DNA from: Cordylochernes scorpioides
Lineage: Eukaryota; Arthropoda; Arachnida; Pseudoscorpiones; Chernetidae
Direction of reading: 5' to 3'
Assembly: GCA_030710605.1 (NCBI GenBank)
Contig: CP092876.1
Coordinates: 66,526,115 to 66,590,114 of the forward strand
DNA: 64,000 bases
This document shows positions 21,236 through 32,355 of the stretch, piece after piece. The notes beneath the pieces were generated by a model. The model saw only the letters and a program-made list of their open reading frames with translations, had not been told where the DNA came from and ran no database searches. The position numbers and the translations under genes were made by a program. The stretch's first letter is position 1. Every line of letters starts with the position of its first letter.

Positions 21236-21344
21236 TTTTTTTTTTTTTTACAATTTTTAAAACTCATTTATATTATTATTATTTTAAAATATACAAGTAT
21301 CAAAGTCATCAATTCTGTCATCGTTTGCTTTTGTGAATGGAATG

Positions 21345-22010
21345 TTTTTACGTAATATACGTAAAATACGTAACTAATATGACTGAAATTTTTGCAGTAT
21401 GTATAGTAGAATCTGGAAAAACTTATATTGAATATTTCTGGTCTCTATCCCGAATATTCTTCGAGTTATTTGCAAATTTGAGTTGCAAATTTGCTCTTTC
21501 GCTCGCAAGCAGCGCCTCTAGCGGTGAAGATGGAAGGTAATATCAGCTGACCTAATGTACATGTAAAACGTGTTTTAACAGGACAGAAAAAAATATGGAA
21601 GAGATATTTGTCGCGTTTTTAGCCAAGAAAAATTGAAATTGGCAGGTTCTGGGCAAAAATAGTTGTTTTTTTTAGTCAGAAAATGATTATGACAATATTG
21701 CTGTATCATATTTGATTATCAGATACAAAATTATATCCGGTAAAATTCCAAAAAGCAGAGACCAAGGGTGAAGCCAGTTCATTTTTAGTATGCAGGAACA
21801 AAATTCTAACAGAAAAACATTCATTCGAGTAGAAGACACAAAGCCAGATCATCTCTTTATAAAAATATCGCTTCTCAGACACAAAGTTTGGAGCGGGACG
21901 TTTCACAAGAATGACATCCACGGCGCCAATTTATAATTGAAACGAATAGTATTTGAATAAAAGCATTTAATCGGGTAAAACCCATGCGTTACCCGGGTCA
22001 TTCGGCTAGT
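21345..22010 (-). repeat. ACTAG-headed dispersed repeat, subfamily B
   Basis: On the minus strand it begins ACTAGCCGAATGACCCGGGT at 22010 and runs through GTTTCAATTATAAATTGG, CGTCCCGCTCCAAACTTTG and GCTGCTTGCGAGCGAAAG-type blocks. It matches the plus-strand copy at 29374-30230 over most of its length. Non-coding; short ORFs are shared by-products. Confidence 0.7.
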
Positions 22011-22337
22011 GTAAAATATATAATCCAAGATTTGTTTTGTATAATTGCTATTAATAATAAATAATATGTAAAGTTAAATTGGTTACGGATTCAACCTTCT
22101 AACCTACTTTAATTACATAACAATAATTTCTGTTGAAAGTAATGTAGTTTTATTCCTTTTTTTTTCTTTGCCGTTGATTTAACATTCACTTAGGGAGAGT
22201 GACAGCAGGTCATTGAAATGTCGGAAGTTAAATAAATCATTGGTTGATGTGGCTGTATTTTTTTCTGAATCAACTTCCAATCAACAAATTATATTCACGA
22301 TGTACTAGAGCGCCATCTGTTATCAAATTATAAAACT
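22011..22337. other. AT-rich spacer
   Basis: About 330 bp between a subfamily B repeat and the 22338 palindrome. Nothing was recognised. Confidence 0.4.
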
Positions 22338-22602
22338 ATTTTAGAGGCGTAATATTCTTTTTAAAATAAAACAATTTCTACTGTCCTTGCTGCGATGGAA
22401 AAATTAAAGGGAGGGCCTGGCTCATCAGTGGTGAACCCTCCCAGCGGTTTCGCCAGTTTAATCTACCATGCATGGTAGATTAAACTGGCGAAACCGCTGG
22501 GAGGGTTCACCATGATGAGCCAGGCCCTCCCTTTAATTTTTCCATCGCAGCAAGGACAGTAGAAATTGTTTTATTTTAAAAAGAATATTACGCCTCTAAA
22601 AT
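22338..22602. repeat. Near-perfect 265-bp palindrome (family D)
   Basis: Two arms of about 132 bp meet at CTACCATGCATGGTAG (centre about 22470) with almost no spacer. I see a one-base difference in the ATCAGTGGTGAACC block. The arm sequence (GGTGAACCCTC then GGTTTCGCCAGTTTAATC) recurs singly and diverged at 25448, 39590, 43285 and 56075, so it is a dispersed repeat that has become an inverted dimer here. Confidence 0.85.
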
Positions 22603-22604
22603 TA

Positions 22605-23050
22605 TATTCAGTTGATTCAACAGTGGTTTCATCTGCCTTTACAAGCCATTTCAACTACAAGGATAGGTAAGTACCTGAAGACTAATCTCGGATACAAATC
22701 AAAGCGCAAAATGTCAAATAGTATAAAAAACTAAAGGGAATTCAAAACGACGAAGAGATTCAAATACTGAAGAACTTGGGTTAGAGAGCGACCAATTTTC
22801 ATTTAGGCAATTAACCATAACCAAATCATACAAGCATACTTTAAGAACTGTATCATCAATTGGATAATCACCTTTAGCAGTATGATATCAAAAGTACAAA
22901 ATCGTGATGTGAAGAGTTTTTTTAAAAGGTTTTTTTATTTAGCCTAGAGCTTTCGATCTGAAATGATATTTTAAGGATTAATTTCTTATAACGCTCAACG
23001 AATTCAAAGTTTTGATCCATAAGTTGCATGATAGCTTGGACAAAGCTTAT
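22605..23050. other. AT-rich spacer
   Basis: About 450 bp without a recognised gene or repeat. Confidence 0.4.
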
Positions 23051-23055
23051 TTTAC

Positions 23056-23190
23056 TCACACACACACATATAGCTTTATTAAGACCACCGGTCTTACATA
23101 GATTCACTACAGGGGAAGGAAACATTTTTACTTCTGTAGAAAGGAAGAAAGGCTCGAAAAAGCTCGACTCGAAAAAAAAAAAACCGTACA
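23056..23190 (-). repeat. 3' end copy of the 7486-12130 LINE family
   Basis: Minus strand: GTGAATCTATGTAAGACC then GGTGGTCTTAATAAAGC, followed by a TG-rich tail (the ACACACACACA at 23058-23068 on the plus strand). The hairpin and tail match the end of the large LINE. Only the 3' UTR is present. Confidence 0.65.
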
Positions 23191-23420
23191 AGAAACTTTT
23201 CGACTTTAGAAACTGTTCGAATTTGTATTTTATTTACATCGATAAATTTGATAAATAATATTCTACGCATACCCTCTGATATTCGTGTATTTTCATTTTT
23301 GATTTCTACATATTCATTTGTGTGAGCTCAAAATACAATGAGTGTTTACTGTAAATGCTTTCCAAATATCAATATTTTAATTCGGAATTTTCTCTTCATA
23401 GACAAACTGTTTTCACGATA

Positions 23421-23590
23421 TATAGGTTTTTATCTTTTAATTAGACAATTTAAATTTATATTTAGACATTTTTCATTTTAATTTAGACACATGAACTATT
23501 TCTAGAAATGAAAATGAAAGTGTCTAAATTAAAAAAAAAATGTCTAAATATAAATTAAAATTGTCTAATTAAAAGTTAAAAACCTATAAA
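23421..23590. mobile_element. Foldback element, about 80-bp arms
   Basis: TATAGGTTTTTA, TTAATTAGACAATTT and TTTAGACATTTTT at the left are mirrored at the right (AAAATTGTCTAATTAAAA, ACCTATA). Total 170 bp with a short loop near 23500. Very AT-rich and non-coding. Confidence 0.7.
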
Positions 23591-23741
23591 TAAACAAATA
23601 AAAATATGTATCTACACTTTAATAAGCTCTAAATTGATATATTTTGATCCTGTTCCAAAATACCTTTATTAGGTACCGCTCGAAAATAGCAACCTAGCTT
23701 ATGTTATTTACAATGAAAAATATGAACAGGTTCTTCACAGA

Positions 23742-23822
23742 AAAAAAAAGTACAATACGGGATTCGATCCCGGTTCATGACTGTGGAGAATCGAGGGTTT
23801 TAACCACTCTTCCACGGACTGT
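23742..23822 (-). tRNA. tRNA-like sequence, probably a SINE head or pseudogene
   Basis: Minus strand: AGTCCGTGGAAGAGTGG (A-box-like), TTAAAACCCTCGATTCTCC, then CCGGGATCGAATCCCG (a T-arm with an exact B box) and a terminal run of nine T. The T stem pairs perfectly. The acceptor arms (AGTCCGT against ATTGTACT) do not pair fully, so a functional tRNA is unlikely. Confidence 0.5.
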
Positions 23823-23829
23823 TTTTATC

Positions 23830-24070
23830 CTTTGATACATATTAAAACACATGGAAAATATATTCAATCTCAATTGAAGATATTAACAAGGCTTTATAAT
23901 TTCTTAATAATATTGTTGCATCACGTCATGAGAGATTGGATTCATGCCCATATACGATTGGTTCATATCAAGATTATAAGTGAGACCATAGAACGGCTAA
24001 TCATTAAACTAATTTGTTTTAAAAAGGAAAGTATTTACAAATCTCGCAACATATCAAAAACAGACTGAGA
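23830..24070. other. AT-rich spacer
   Basis: About 240 bp. A 78-codon plus-strand frame of background composition is not supported as a gene. Confidence 0.35.
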
Positions 24071-24076
24071 CATATA

Positions 24077-24268
24077 CAGTCATAGATAAAACTTAAATAA
24101 GTTGTACCTTCTTACATGTATATCAGGTTTCAGACAATAACTCTGAAATATATTTGATACACAGGGACCTTTTTTGAAGACACACGAGATAACTAAGTGT
24201 AACAGAATTGACTTTCTAAAAAAAACGACATTAAAGACTTTTTATTTCCTTAAGTTTTTTTCATGAGT
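24077..24268. mobile_element. MITE, family M1
   Basis: Begins CAGTCATAGATAAAACTTAA and ends with CTTAAGTTTTTTTCATGAGT, with internal blocks AGACAATAACTCTGAAATAT and GAAGACACACGAGATAAC as in the other M1 copies. TA precedes it. Confidence 0.7.
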
Positions 24269-24489
24269 AAGTAACATAAAGGTAACCCAGGCTCCTGAAG
24301 CGTATCCTTAGATCGCTAACTACCCGTTGTTTGTTGTATAAACAAACTATTTGCAAATATAACTCTGACCTAAGGTCACATGAAGATGATAATTCACAGA
24401 GTAGACTATCGTAGAGTGTTACATCGCAATATATAGCTATAAACAAACTTTTTCAAATGAAATAACGTGTGAGTAATATATTTGAAATA

Positions 24490-24700
24490 CACCCATCGAC
24501 AAAACCTAAGGAATATAGGAAGTATTTGAGGTCGCCGTTCATCTGTTTTTTTTTTTTTTAATGAGACATAGGAAATGTTTACACTTAGTTATTTCGTGTG
24601 TATTCAATAAAGGTCACTGTGTATCAAATATCTTTCAGAGGTATTGTCTAAATTCCGATGTACATGTTAAAAGGTACAACTTCCTTTTAGTCCATGAGTG
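24490..24700. mobile_element. MITE, family M1
   Basis: 211 bp, opposite in orientation to the 24077 copy, starting CACCCATCGACAAAACCTAA and ending TTAGTCCATGAGTG. TA lies on both sides (24488-24489 and 24701-24702). Confidence 0.75.
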
Positions 24701-24975
24701 TAGAGTTATATTTTTGATAAAAAGACAAAATCGATTAGCATTTAAAACACGAGAACTAAACTTCAAACGAATTTTTCATTATTTCGATAAAACGAGCTAT
24801 CAAACCAGGTTTTTATTCACAGCTCTAATGCGCGATATTTTGACTTCAAAGATCGTAGAGTTTTATAAAAAAAAAGCGAGGTTTTACCAGTTTAAGTCTC
24901 GTCGGCTCTATTAGATGATTTGTTTGGTATAAAATATTTCAATTTTACTTTTGGCAATATGTTTATTATGATATA

Positions 24976-25400
24976 CACTCATGTGCAAAACTTAAGATAA
25001 CTGTACTTCTAGCATGTATATCGGGATTCAGACAATAACTCTGAAATATATTTGATACACAGTGATATTTATTGAAGACACACGAGATAACCAAGTATGG
25101 ACAAAATTACCTTTTGGCATAGAGTTTATTTACATATTTTGAGTTGCTGCAAGTTTTCCAAAAACAATTACGCCCGCGCGTGGATCCTTTTGTTTTTGGA
25201 TCTTCCCGTTAAAGAGAATAATTTGTTCGAAAGCTTGCACCACCTCAAAATGACTTTTTGCCTAAAAGCTAATTTTCCGTATTCGAATAATTTCTGGGTA
25301 ACAATTGCTTGTATAAAATTGCCTCTATCTCCTTCAAAAAAAAAAAAAACCGACTATCAAAATCAAAATATGAAACTTTCTTAAGGTTTGCCCATAAGTG
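24976..25400. mobile_element. Long MITE, family M1, with extra internal sequence
   Basis: 425 bp from CACTCATGTGCAAAACTTAA to TTAAGGTTTGCCCATAAGTG. The outer 130 bp match the other M1 copies. About 200 bp in the middle (25110-25330) are unique and include a stop-free frame of background composition. It could be a larger ancestor form or a copy with an insertion. Confidence 0.65.
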
Positions 25401-26260
25401 TGAATCATCAGATATTATCTCTCCGCAGACATTACTGAAATGATAAAAATTACTAGACAAGAGGGTTTGACTAATCAGTGGTGATCCCTCTCAGCAATTT
25501 GCCAAATCAAACAACGAAATCTATCTTTATTAGGTCATCTAAACGTCGTTACAGGTTTTAAATGTTAGTGGGGGTACAATTGAAATCAATATCTACATAA
25601 AATTTATATATATTGTATTTTGTCTTATTTAAAACACGACGTAATTCAACCTTTTCCTTGTCGAAGATGAAGTTAAGAAGGCTGAACCTGTATAGGGGTC
25701 GATTCTTTGGCAGTCTTCTTTAGCTTTGTTGATAAAACGTTTTGCAGCTGGATCAATCGAGGTAGCGGTGTTGGATATCAGATGGCCAAATCAATCCCCA
25801 TACCGCTCTACTAATGTATTGAATTTTGGTTTTTCTTATATATCCTACATATATTCGTGAAAAGGACACTTTTACTCCCGTTTAAAATTCGTCATAACTG
25901 TATTTATACCATTTTTAAACGGAACAAGTATTCTTTACATACATGAGTACATATTTCACAAAATTACAATATAGTGGTGTGTTCAATGATTTTTAAAAAA
26001 ATAACCTTAATTTATCACGAGCGCGTAGATTGTACTATATAACAAGTAATAGTAAAAAAGTAACTTAACAGTAACTTAACAAAATGCAAGAAATAAGAGA
26101 TAGCCTAATTAAGACAATGATAATATTACTATTCTATATAGAGAGAAGAACGAGTATTCGTAGAAGGGCGTCTTGCACGAAATCTTGTACGATCATTTTC
26201 TTATATAAAGAAGCTCTTCTCCCCGACCTATGTTTCTCTTTTTATAGATCGTCTAATTGT
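25401..26260. other. AT-rich sequence with a family D fragment
   Basis: 25448-25560 carries the diverged family D block (ATCAGTGGTGATCCCTCTC). An arm at 26046-26097 (ACAAAATGCAAGAAATAAG) is repeated in inverted form at 26530-26571, enclosing part of the next repeat. No gene was seen. Confidence 0.45.
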
Positions 26261-26267
26261 TTTAGAC

Positions 26268-26850
26268 ACCTGGATATTTTCGGTTTCTTCTTCTTTCTTA
26301 TCTCCACTCAATCATATTTGGGTATCAATCCTGTAGAGCTTGTTGGTGGTGTCTGCTGGGGATAGGTAGAGCTCATTAATAGATAAGACAATGCAGTCAA
26401 TAATATGGTTTTTGACAACCATCATGACTGGGTGAAGTAAAATGAGTCTGCCTTTGTCATTAAGACTGGGAGCACTACTCAGTGGCAGGCCGACTTAGCT
26501 CCAGAAGAAATGGCCGCCTCTGACATGAGGAAAAGACTATCTCTTATATCTTGCATTTTGTTACTATTTTATATCAATGGAGGATGCTTACTATTCATCA
26601 TCATGATGATAATATTTTAGCGAATGTGTGCTAACTTGTTAGTTGGTGCAATCTACGATAAATTAACGCTAATTGAACAGCCGCTCCTAACATGGAGTAC
26701 AAACGCTGCTCATCCTGTATCCCTGGATTAGGAGCCCTTACAGGGTACTATCAGCCGGGCCAGCTGAGCCCAGGTTTTTTAGCGAACTTGTTACTGCTTC
26801 CCCTCCTCCTTTTTCATCCGGGCTTGGGACCGGCAAAGGCAGAGTAATTA
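26268..26850 (+). repeat. Dispersed repeat E, copy 1 (interrupted)
   Basis: Matches 56838-57180 in blocks: TCTTATCTCCACTCAATCAT, CACTACTCAGTGGCAGGCCG, GGCCGCCTCTGACATGAGG, CTCCTAACATGGAGTAC and GCCCTxACAGGGTACTATCA. Copy 1 holds about 140 extra bases at 26530-26680. A stop-free frame at the 3' part (EYKRCSSCIP..LGALTGYYQ-type) may be a worn LINE or gene fragment. The family was not recognised. Confidence 0.6.
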
Positions 26851-28530
26851 TCATTAATCAGTATGCTAGTGTGGATGCAGTTGTATCCAATCACCACTTC
26901 AGAAACCTCTCACGTGACCTCACAATTGAACACCAGGCTGACAGTTATCGCCATCTAAATCTCCCATGTCAAGTCCTTCACGGCATGACTCACCATCGAC
27001 ATAGCGACATGCAACAAAAGCAATTACCTCTGATGTTTTGCAGACAATCCTACATCCGGAGGTTTTGTCTGATTGAAATATACATATCTCACTTCACTGA
27101 AATCTATAGTAATACTAGAAATAAAACTCTTTTTATACATAACTAATTTAGCTGTAAAATTAATGTTCTTCCCTTGACTTATAATTTAATAAAATCAATA
27201 AAGCATCTAAGGATAAATTTCTTGTACAAATTTATTTATCTAGATTACGGGAATAGACAAATCGAGTTCTGTGCTGATCTTTGCGGAGTAATTTAATTTC
27301 ATTTTTTTAAATATCTGTCTCTCATCTATATATAACATGTTTAAACAAATCTAAGAGTTTTATGCAAATATATGCCGATATTTAAACTATTAAATTCGTC
27401 TAAACTAATTCGAAAAACTTATTCGTATTTCATGTTGTAATCATGTAAAAGGTTGAGTAACTTCCCACAACCATCGTGGGTCCTGTAGAAAGCCAAACTG
27501 TTGTGTGTACCTTGAATTTATGCAGTATAGAAATATTCCATTGAGCAGGGATAAACTTTATATATTTACTGTCTAGAAAAGACTCTCTCCTCAATATAAA
27601 CACACTTATCCATCGTATGGATTACACTTATTCATTATATCCACGGTAAACCCTTCCTTCCCATTAATTATATATATAGAATTCTATATTTTAAGGCCAC
27701 ATTTTTCGAATAATTATGATTCCTATTTTCAATGGCGCCAAGTTTTAATATACATATGTTGCAGCAGCAAGAATGTAAAATATAGCGCCATTGATTGCGG
27801 GATTTACATTTACATACGGGATTATATGCAAATAAAGTGAGTTGAGATAACCTAACGTAGATGTTGTTCTTCTCCACTGCAATCATATCTACTCGACGTT
27901 GCATGAACTGTAGCGCAGAGGCCATGTTAGAAATGAGCGCGGATGGAAAATAAGACAACACTGCTTTATAATTGTCGCTGCCACATATGGATATTTTGTC
28001 GCAAGTTTATTAATAGATGAAGTGTAAACGAACGCCTTATCCGTCGAAATTGACCCAAAAACCATACGTCATCCATTCACTGTCTCTACAAGCCAGCAGA
28101 TTCGGGTCGGAGAGAAAGCCGAAACACAACCATTGGTGGATTCAGAAAACCTGAATACCATTTCAAGATAATGATTTTTGTCAGTTCGGCCTGGCTTTAT
28201 TTTACATTTAGTTAGCTTTATAAATTCGATACTTGGATAACCCTCTGTAACTCGTTGCGTGCTACCAAAAATTGATTCTATATTAATAAAACTGATTGAA
28301 GGAGGTATTAAGGACATCAGATCAAGAGGACATCCTCGCACTACATTTGTAGTCCAACTGAAGAAAGTAACCTACACAACGTATTAGCAACATTTAATGG
28401 ATATGGATCGATACTTTTAAAGGATCCAGTATTAAAGGCACACCAGTTTTTAGAATCGCCTGAAAAATTTATTCGGATATTTATTTTCTGATCCAACAAT
28501 TGGAATTTTCCAAAAATGTTTTTCAATTAT
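26851..28530. other. AT-rich sequence; unrecognised minus-strand frames at 28069-28526
   Basis: Background DNA. Two abutting minus-strand frames, 61 codons (28526-28341) and 90 codons (28341-28069), lie in different phases. A pyrimidine tract followed by AG sits at the start of the second. They have slightly protein-like composition but no recognised domain, so they are noted only as a possible exon or relic. Confidence 0.25.
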
Positions 28531-28538
28531 TATATATA

Positions 28539-29369
28539 ACTAGCGGATGTACCCGGCTTCGCCCGGGTTTTACCCGAGTAAAGGTTTGTCTAACGAATCT
28601 CTCGATAAAGTGAACATTTTTTCCCGGTCCCTTGAAAAATACTCGATAAGTTGAATAAAATCAATATTAATCGGTACCCGAGTAAAGGTCTGTCTAACGA
28701 ACATTTGTTAAAACAATTCTCTATAAACTTATAAAAAGAAATAGATATATTTTGATAATTTGAAACTGATAAAGTGATCATTTTTTCCCGGTCCCTGTGT
28801 GCCGTGTCATTCTGAATTTTGTCTTTCCTAATTTTCTACATTACAAAATCATCGTTTTATCTAGTGAACATTTTTTCCCGGTCCCTTGAAAAATACTCGA
28901 TAAGGTTGAATAAATTCATGGTCGTTTATGGAAGATGGACAAAGTTCCCGGAGGTCATCTTGGGCAAGCTCCCGCGAGGCTTTTTTTCTTGTCTACTTGG
29001 CATAGCTGTGTCACCAACTCTGCCCTGATTGGTCGGTGGGTACTTGGACTGTCGGCCGGGCGGCCAGGCGAATCCATTCTCTCACGGGGTGGGGCAGACC
29101 CAAGGTCATCAGGAGCAGCAAACTTAAGCCTATCTCCGTCTCAATGGCGGCGCTGCTTGCAAGTTAAAGCTACAAATCTGCAAATAACTCTAAGGATATT
29201 AAATATATTCAAGATATTATTTTTCTTAAACCTTTCCGGGGATATGCCTAATAATATCCCAAAATTTCACGGCGATTGGATGTACGGTTTTTGTATCTAT
29301 AGAGTACACACAGACCACAGACAAACAGACAAACAGACAGACAGACATTCAATTATATATATATAGATA
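28539..29369 (+). repeat. ACTAG-headed dispersed repeat, subfamily A
   Basis: Begins ACTAGCGGATGTACCCGGCT then TCGCCCGGGTTTTACCCGAG. It contains GAACATTTTTTCCCGGTCCC repeats and ends with AATATCCCAAAATTTCACGG, CGATTGGATGTA and a (GACA)n-ATTCAATTATATATATA tail. The same head and tail mark eight or more copies in the window. The fixed head, GACA-rich tail and TA-rich end suggest a non-autonomous retroelement. The class is unproven. Confidence 0.75.
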
Positions 29370-29373
29370 ATAG

Positions 29374-30230
29374 ACTAGCCGAATGACCCGGGCAACGCCC
29401 GGGTTTTACCCGATTAAATGTTTTTATTCAAATACTATTCGTTACAATTATAAATTGGCACCGTGGATGTCACTTTTGTGAAACGTCCCGCTCCAAACTT
29501 TGTGTGTTTTTAAAATATAAAAATAAAAATGTAAATTTTCACAAGTATATTTGAAAATTATATTATTTTGATTTTCAAATACTATTCGTTACAATTATAA
29601 ATTGGCTCCGTGGATGTCACTCTTGTGAAACGTCCCGCTCCAAACTTTGTGTCTGAGAAGCGATATTTTTATAGAAAGATGATCTGGCTTTTTTTTCTGC
29701 TCGAATGAATGTTTTTCTGTTATAATTTTGTTCCTGCGTACAGAAAAATGAACTGGTTTCACCCGTGGTCTCTGCTTTTTGGAAATTTTCCCGATATAAT
29801 TTTGTATCTGATAATCAAACATAATACAGCAATATTGACATCATCATTTTCTGACTAAAAAAACAATTATTTTTGCCCAGAACCTGTCAAATTTATTTTT
29901 TATTGGCTAAAAATCCGATAAATATATTTTCCAGATTTTTCTCTATGTCCTGTCAAAACACGTTTTACATGTACATTAGGTCAGCTGATATTACCTAACT
30001 CCCATCTTCACCGCTTGAGGCGCTGCTTGCGAGCGAAAAAGCAAATTTGCAACCCAATTTGCAAATGACTCGAAGAATATTCGGGATAGAGACCTGAAAT
30101 TTTCACTATACGTTTTTCCAGATTCTACACTATATACTGTTAAAATTTTAGTCAGATTAGTTACGTATTGTGGACGTGTATAGCCGACATAGATACCCAC
30201 ATACATACACTGACTTTTATAAATATAGGG
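29374..30230 (+). repeat. ACTAG-headed dispersed repeat, subfamily B
   Basis: Begins ACTAGCCGAATGACCCGGGC. An internal block of about 90 bp (ACTATTCGTTACAATTATAA..AAACTTTGTGT) occurs twice, at 29420 and 29580. It matches the minus-strand copy at 21345-22010. Non-coding. Confidence 0.7.
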
Positions 30231-30232
30231 AT

Positions 30233-30860
30233 ACTAGCGGTTGTACCCGGCTTCGCCCGGATTTTACCCGAGTAAAGGTTTGTCTAACGAACATTTGTTA
30301 AAACAATTTTCTATAAACTTATAAAAAAAATAATAGATATATTTTGATAATTGGAAACTCGTAAATTTGAATCTCTCTATAAAGTGAACATTTTTTCCCG
30401 GTCCCTTGAAAAATACTCGATAAGTTGAATAAAATCAATATTAATTGGTTCCCTCGGTAATTGGAAGTTAAAGGAATAGTATCTTGCCTTGGAATTGTAT
30501 CCTTATTCTTGTCTCAAATAAATTGCCGTGTCATCCTGAATTTTTTCTTTCCTAATTATCTACATTACAAAATCATAATTTTATCTATTCGGCCAATATA
30601 TATGTTGTAGATAAATGTTAAAACTAACTTTGACTTGTAAGCAATTATTAGGTAGAAAATCTTACTTTTGATAAATAATCATCATCATTTAGTTAAATCT
30701 ACAAATCTGCAAATAACTCTAAGGATATTTAAGATATTCAAGAAATAATTTTTCGAAAACCTTCCCGGGGATATACCTAATAATATCCCAAATTTTCACG
30801 GCGATTGGATGTATGGTTTTTGAATCTATAGAGTACAGACAGACATTCATTTATATATAT
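30233..30860 (+). repeat. Subfamily A repeat, target of the Gypsy-1 insertion
   Basis: Begins ACTAGCGGTTGTACCCGGCT and runs to its ATTCATTTATATATAT tail, where the Gypsy-1 LTR starts. After the 3' LTR the sequence resumes with ATATATAG and another copy of the repeat, so the insertion went into the TA-rich junction. Confidence 0.7.
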
Positions 30861-31100
30861 TGTCAAGAAGCTAAGCGGCTCCAATCACGAGAGGCCCCAT
30901 GGGACGTCTGTCAATCATCGCTGGACACCGGGTGTGAGGGGTTCTGGGGAATCTGGCCGGCGGGGGGAGCTGAGGTCCCTCATTAGGATTAACTCTGTCT
31001 TGGGGTAAGTTGTATTGACTCTCTCTCTCTCCCTATCAATACCCCTTATAATAAATTAATTATCCCCAAACTTGCCCTTGCTTTATTTATCTCCGCGACA
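30861..31100 (+). repeat. 5' LTR of Gypsy-1
   Basis: 240 bp, TG...CA, with a CT microsatellite (GACTCTCTCTCTCTCCC) and AT-rich TATAATAAATTAATTATCC in the second half, which could serve promoter or polyadenylation functions. Identical to the 3' LTR except for one base. Confidence 0.93.
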
Positions 31101-31105
31101 TATTT

Positions 31106-31123
31106 TGGCGGAGACGCTGGGTA
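31106..31123 (+). other. Putative primer-binding site of Gypsy-1
   Basis: Five bases inside the 5' LTR the sequence TGGCGGAGACGCTGGGTA begins. A TGG start near the LTR border is typical of tRNA primer-binding sites. It resembles the Gypsy-2 site (TGGTGGAGAGACTGG). The tRNA was not identified. Confidence 0.5.
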
Positions 31124-31200
31124 GCGTGACGGAACTTCGAAGAAGTCGACGTCTACAGGGACGTGAACCAATTCTTCAACCTTTGCCACAACGAATAGAA

Positions 31201-32355
31201 ATGGAAGACGACCACAGACCTACTGTTAGCGGATCCTACCTCCCTTGTCAGCGCCAACGAGATCCTTCTACCTTTTCTGGAGATGGAAATATAAACCCTG
31301 GACAGTGGTTGAAAGAGTACGAGAGAGTGTCGAAGTACAACAGATGGGACGAGACCATGAAGCTTGCCAACGTCGTATTTTACTTGAACGGAACTGCTGG
31401 AAGGTGGTTTGATAATAACGAAGAATCACTCAACTCGTGGAGAAGCTTTGAAGACGCATTCCGCGGTGTGTTCGGACTGCAAGAGGATTCTGCTCGACGC
31501 GCCGAGGAAGTTCTGAAGTCAAGAGCACAGAAGGCCGAGGAATCCAGCGAGTCATACATCCAGGAGATTCTTAGTCTCTGCCACCAGGTGAACCCTCGCA
31601 TGGAAGAAGGTGAGATAGTTGCTCACATTATAAAGGGAATTTCGGAGGACACATACCAGGTATTGGTGGCGAAAGACATACAGATGGTAGATGAGATCCT
31701 GAAGTTCTGCCGTCATCTGACAACCGTCAAGCAGCGCCGGATCGGCCGTACGAAATTCGCCAGGTTGTCAAACGTAATGCCCATTTCGTGTGTTGACGAC
31801 TCAGACGACTTGGCCGGCTTAATTCGCCGCATCGTTAGAGAATAGATCCAAAAGGTTTTCTCAGCACCTGAAGTGATCAATCCGCTCCGAGAGGTGAACG
31901 CCCTGGAACAGACTGTGAGGGAAGAGGTCAGCCGTGCTCTACAACCTACCAGACCACAAGTCAACGTGGTACAACAACAACCACGAACGCCCTTTTATAA
32001 TATCGACCGACCAACCCAACCCAGGAAAACGGAACATTGGAGAACCTACGACGACAAACCTATCTGCTTCCACTGCGGACGACCCGGACATGTCGTCCGT
32101 TATTGTAGGGAACGACGGCAGGTCTTCGCTGAAGCCAGGTCAAGGAATGGCGGAGAAGGAAGAAATGTTGGATTTTCGAGTCGACCCCCGAGATATGACG
32201 CCGACGACGACTATGTAACGCCCCAAACCTCGACGTACTTCTACCGGAGCTCTTCCCCTCATCCAAACCGCGCAAGGTCGCCAGCCCGAAGACAATCCCA
32301 GTCGCCAGCCCGTCGTTTTAGCCGTTCTCCCATGCCTCAGAATGTGAAAAACTAA
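31201..32355 (+). pseudogene. Gypsy-1 gag with an internal stop
   Basis: The frame begins at the ATG at 31201 (MEDDHRP) and runs to a TAA at 32353-32355, but a TAG at 31843-31845 interrupts it after LIRRIVRE. The related Gypsy-2 gag has a sense codon at the matching place. The N-terminal part has DPSTFSGDGNINPGQWLKEY and RYNRWDET-like capsid motifs. The C-terminal part has the CCHC knuckle CFHCGRPGHVVRYC (codons from 32065) and an Arg/Ser-rich tail. Gag forms the particle and binds RNA. The frame is open upstream into the LTR, so the ATG start is a choice, not proven. Unless the stop is read through, no full protein is made. Confidence 0.9.

Noticed and set aside
23742-23822. Functional tRNA gene
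   Set aside because: The T arm and B box are good, but the acceptor ends do not pair. It is more likely a SINE head or pseudogene.
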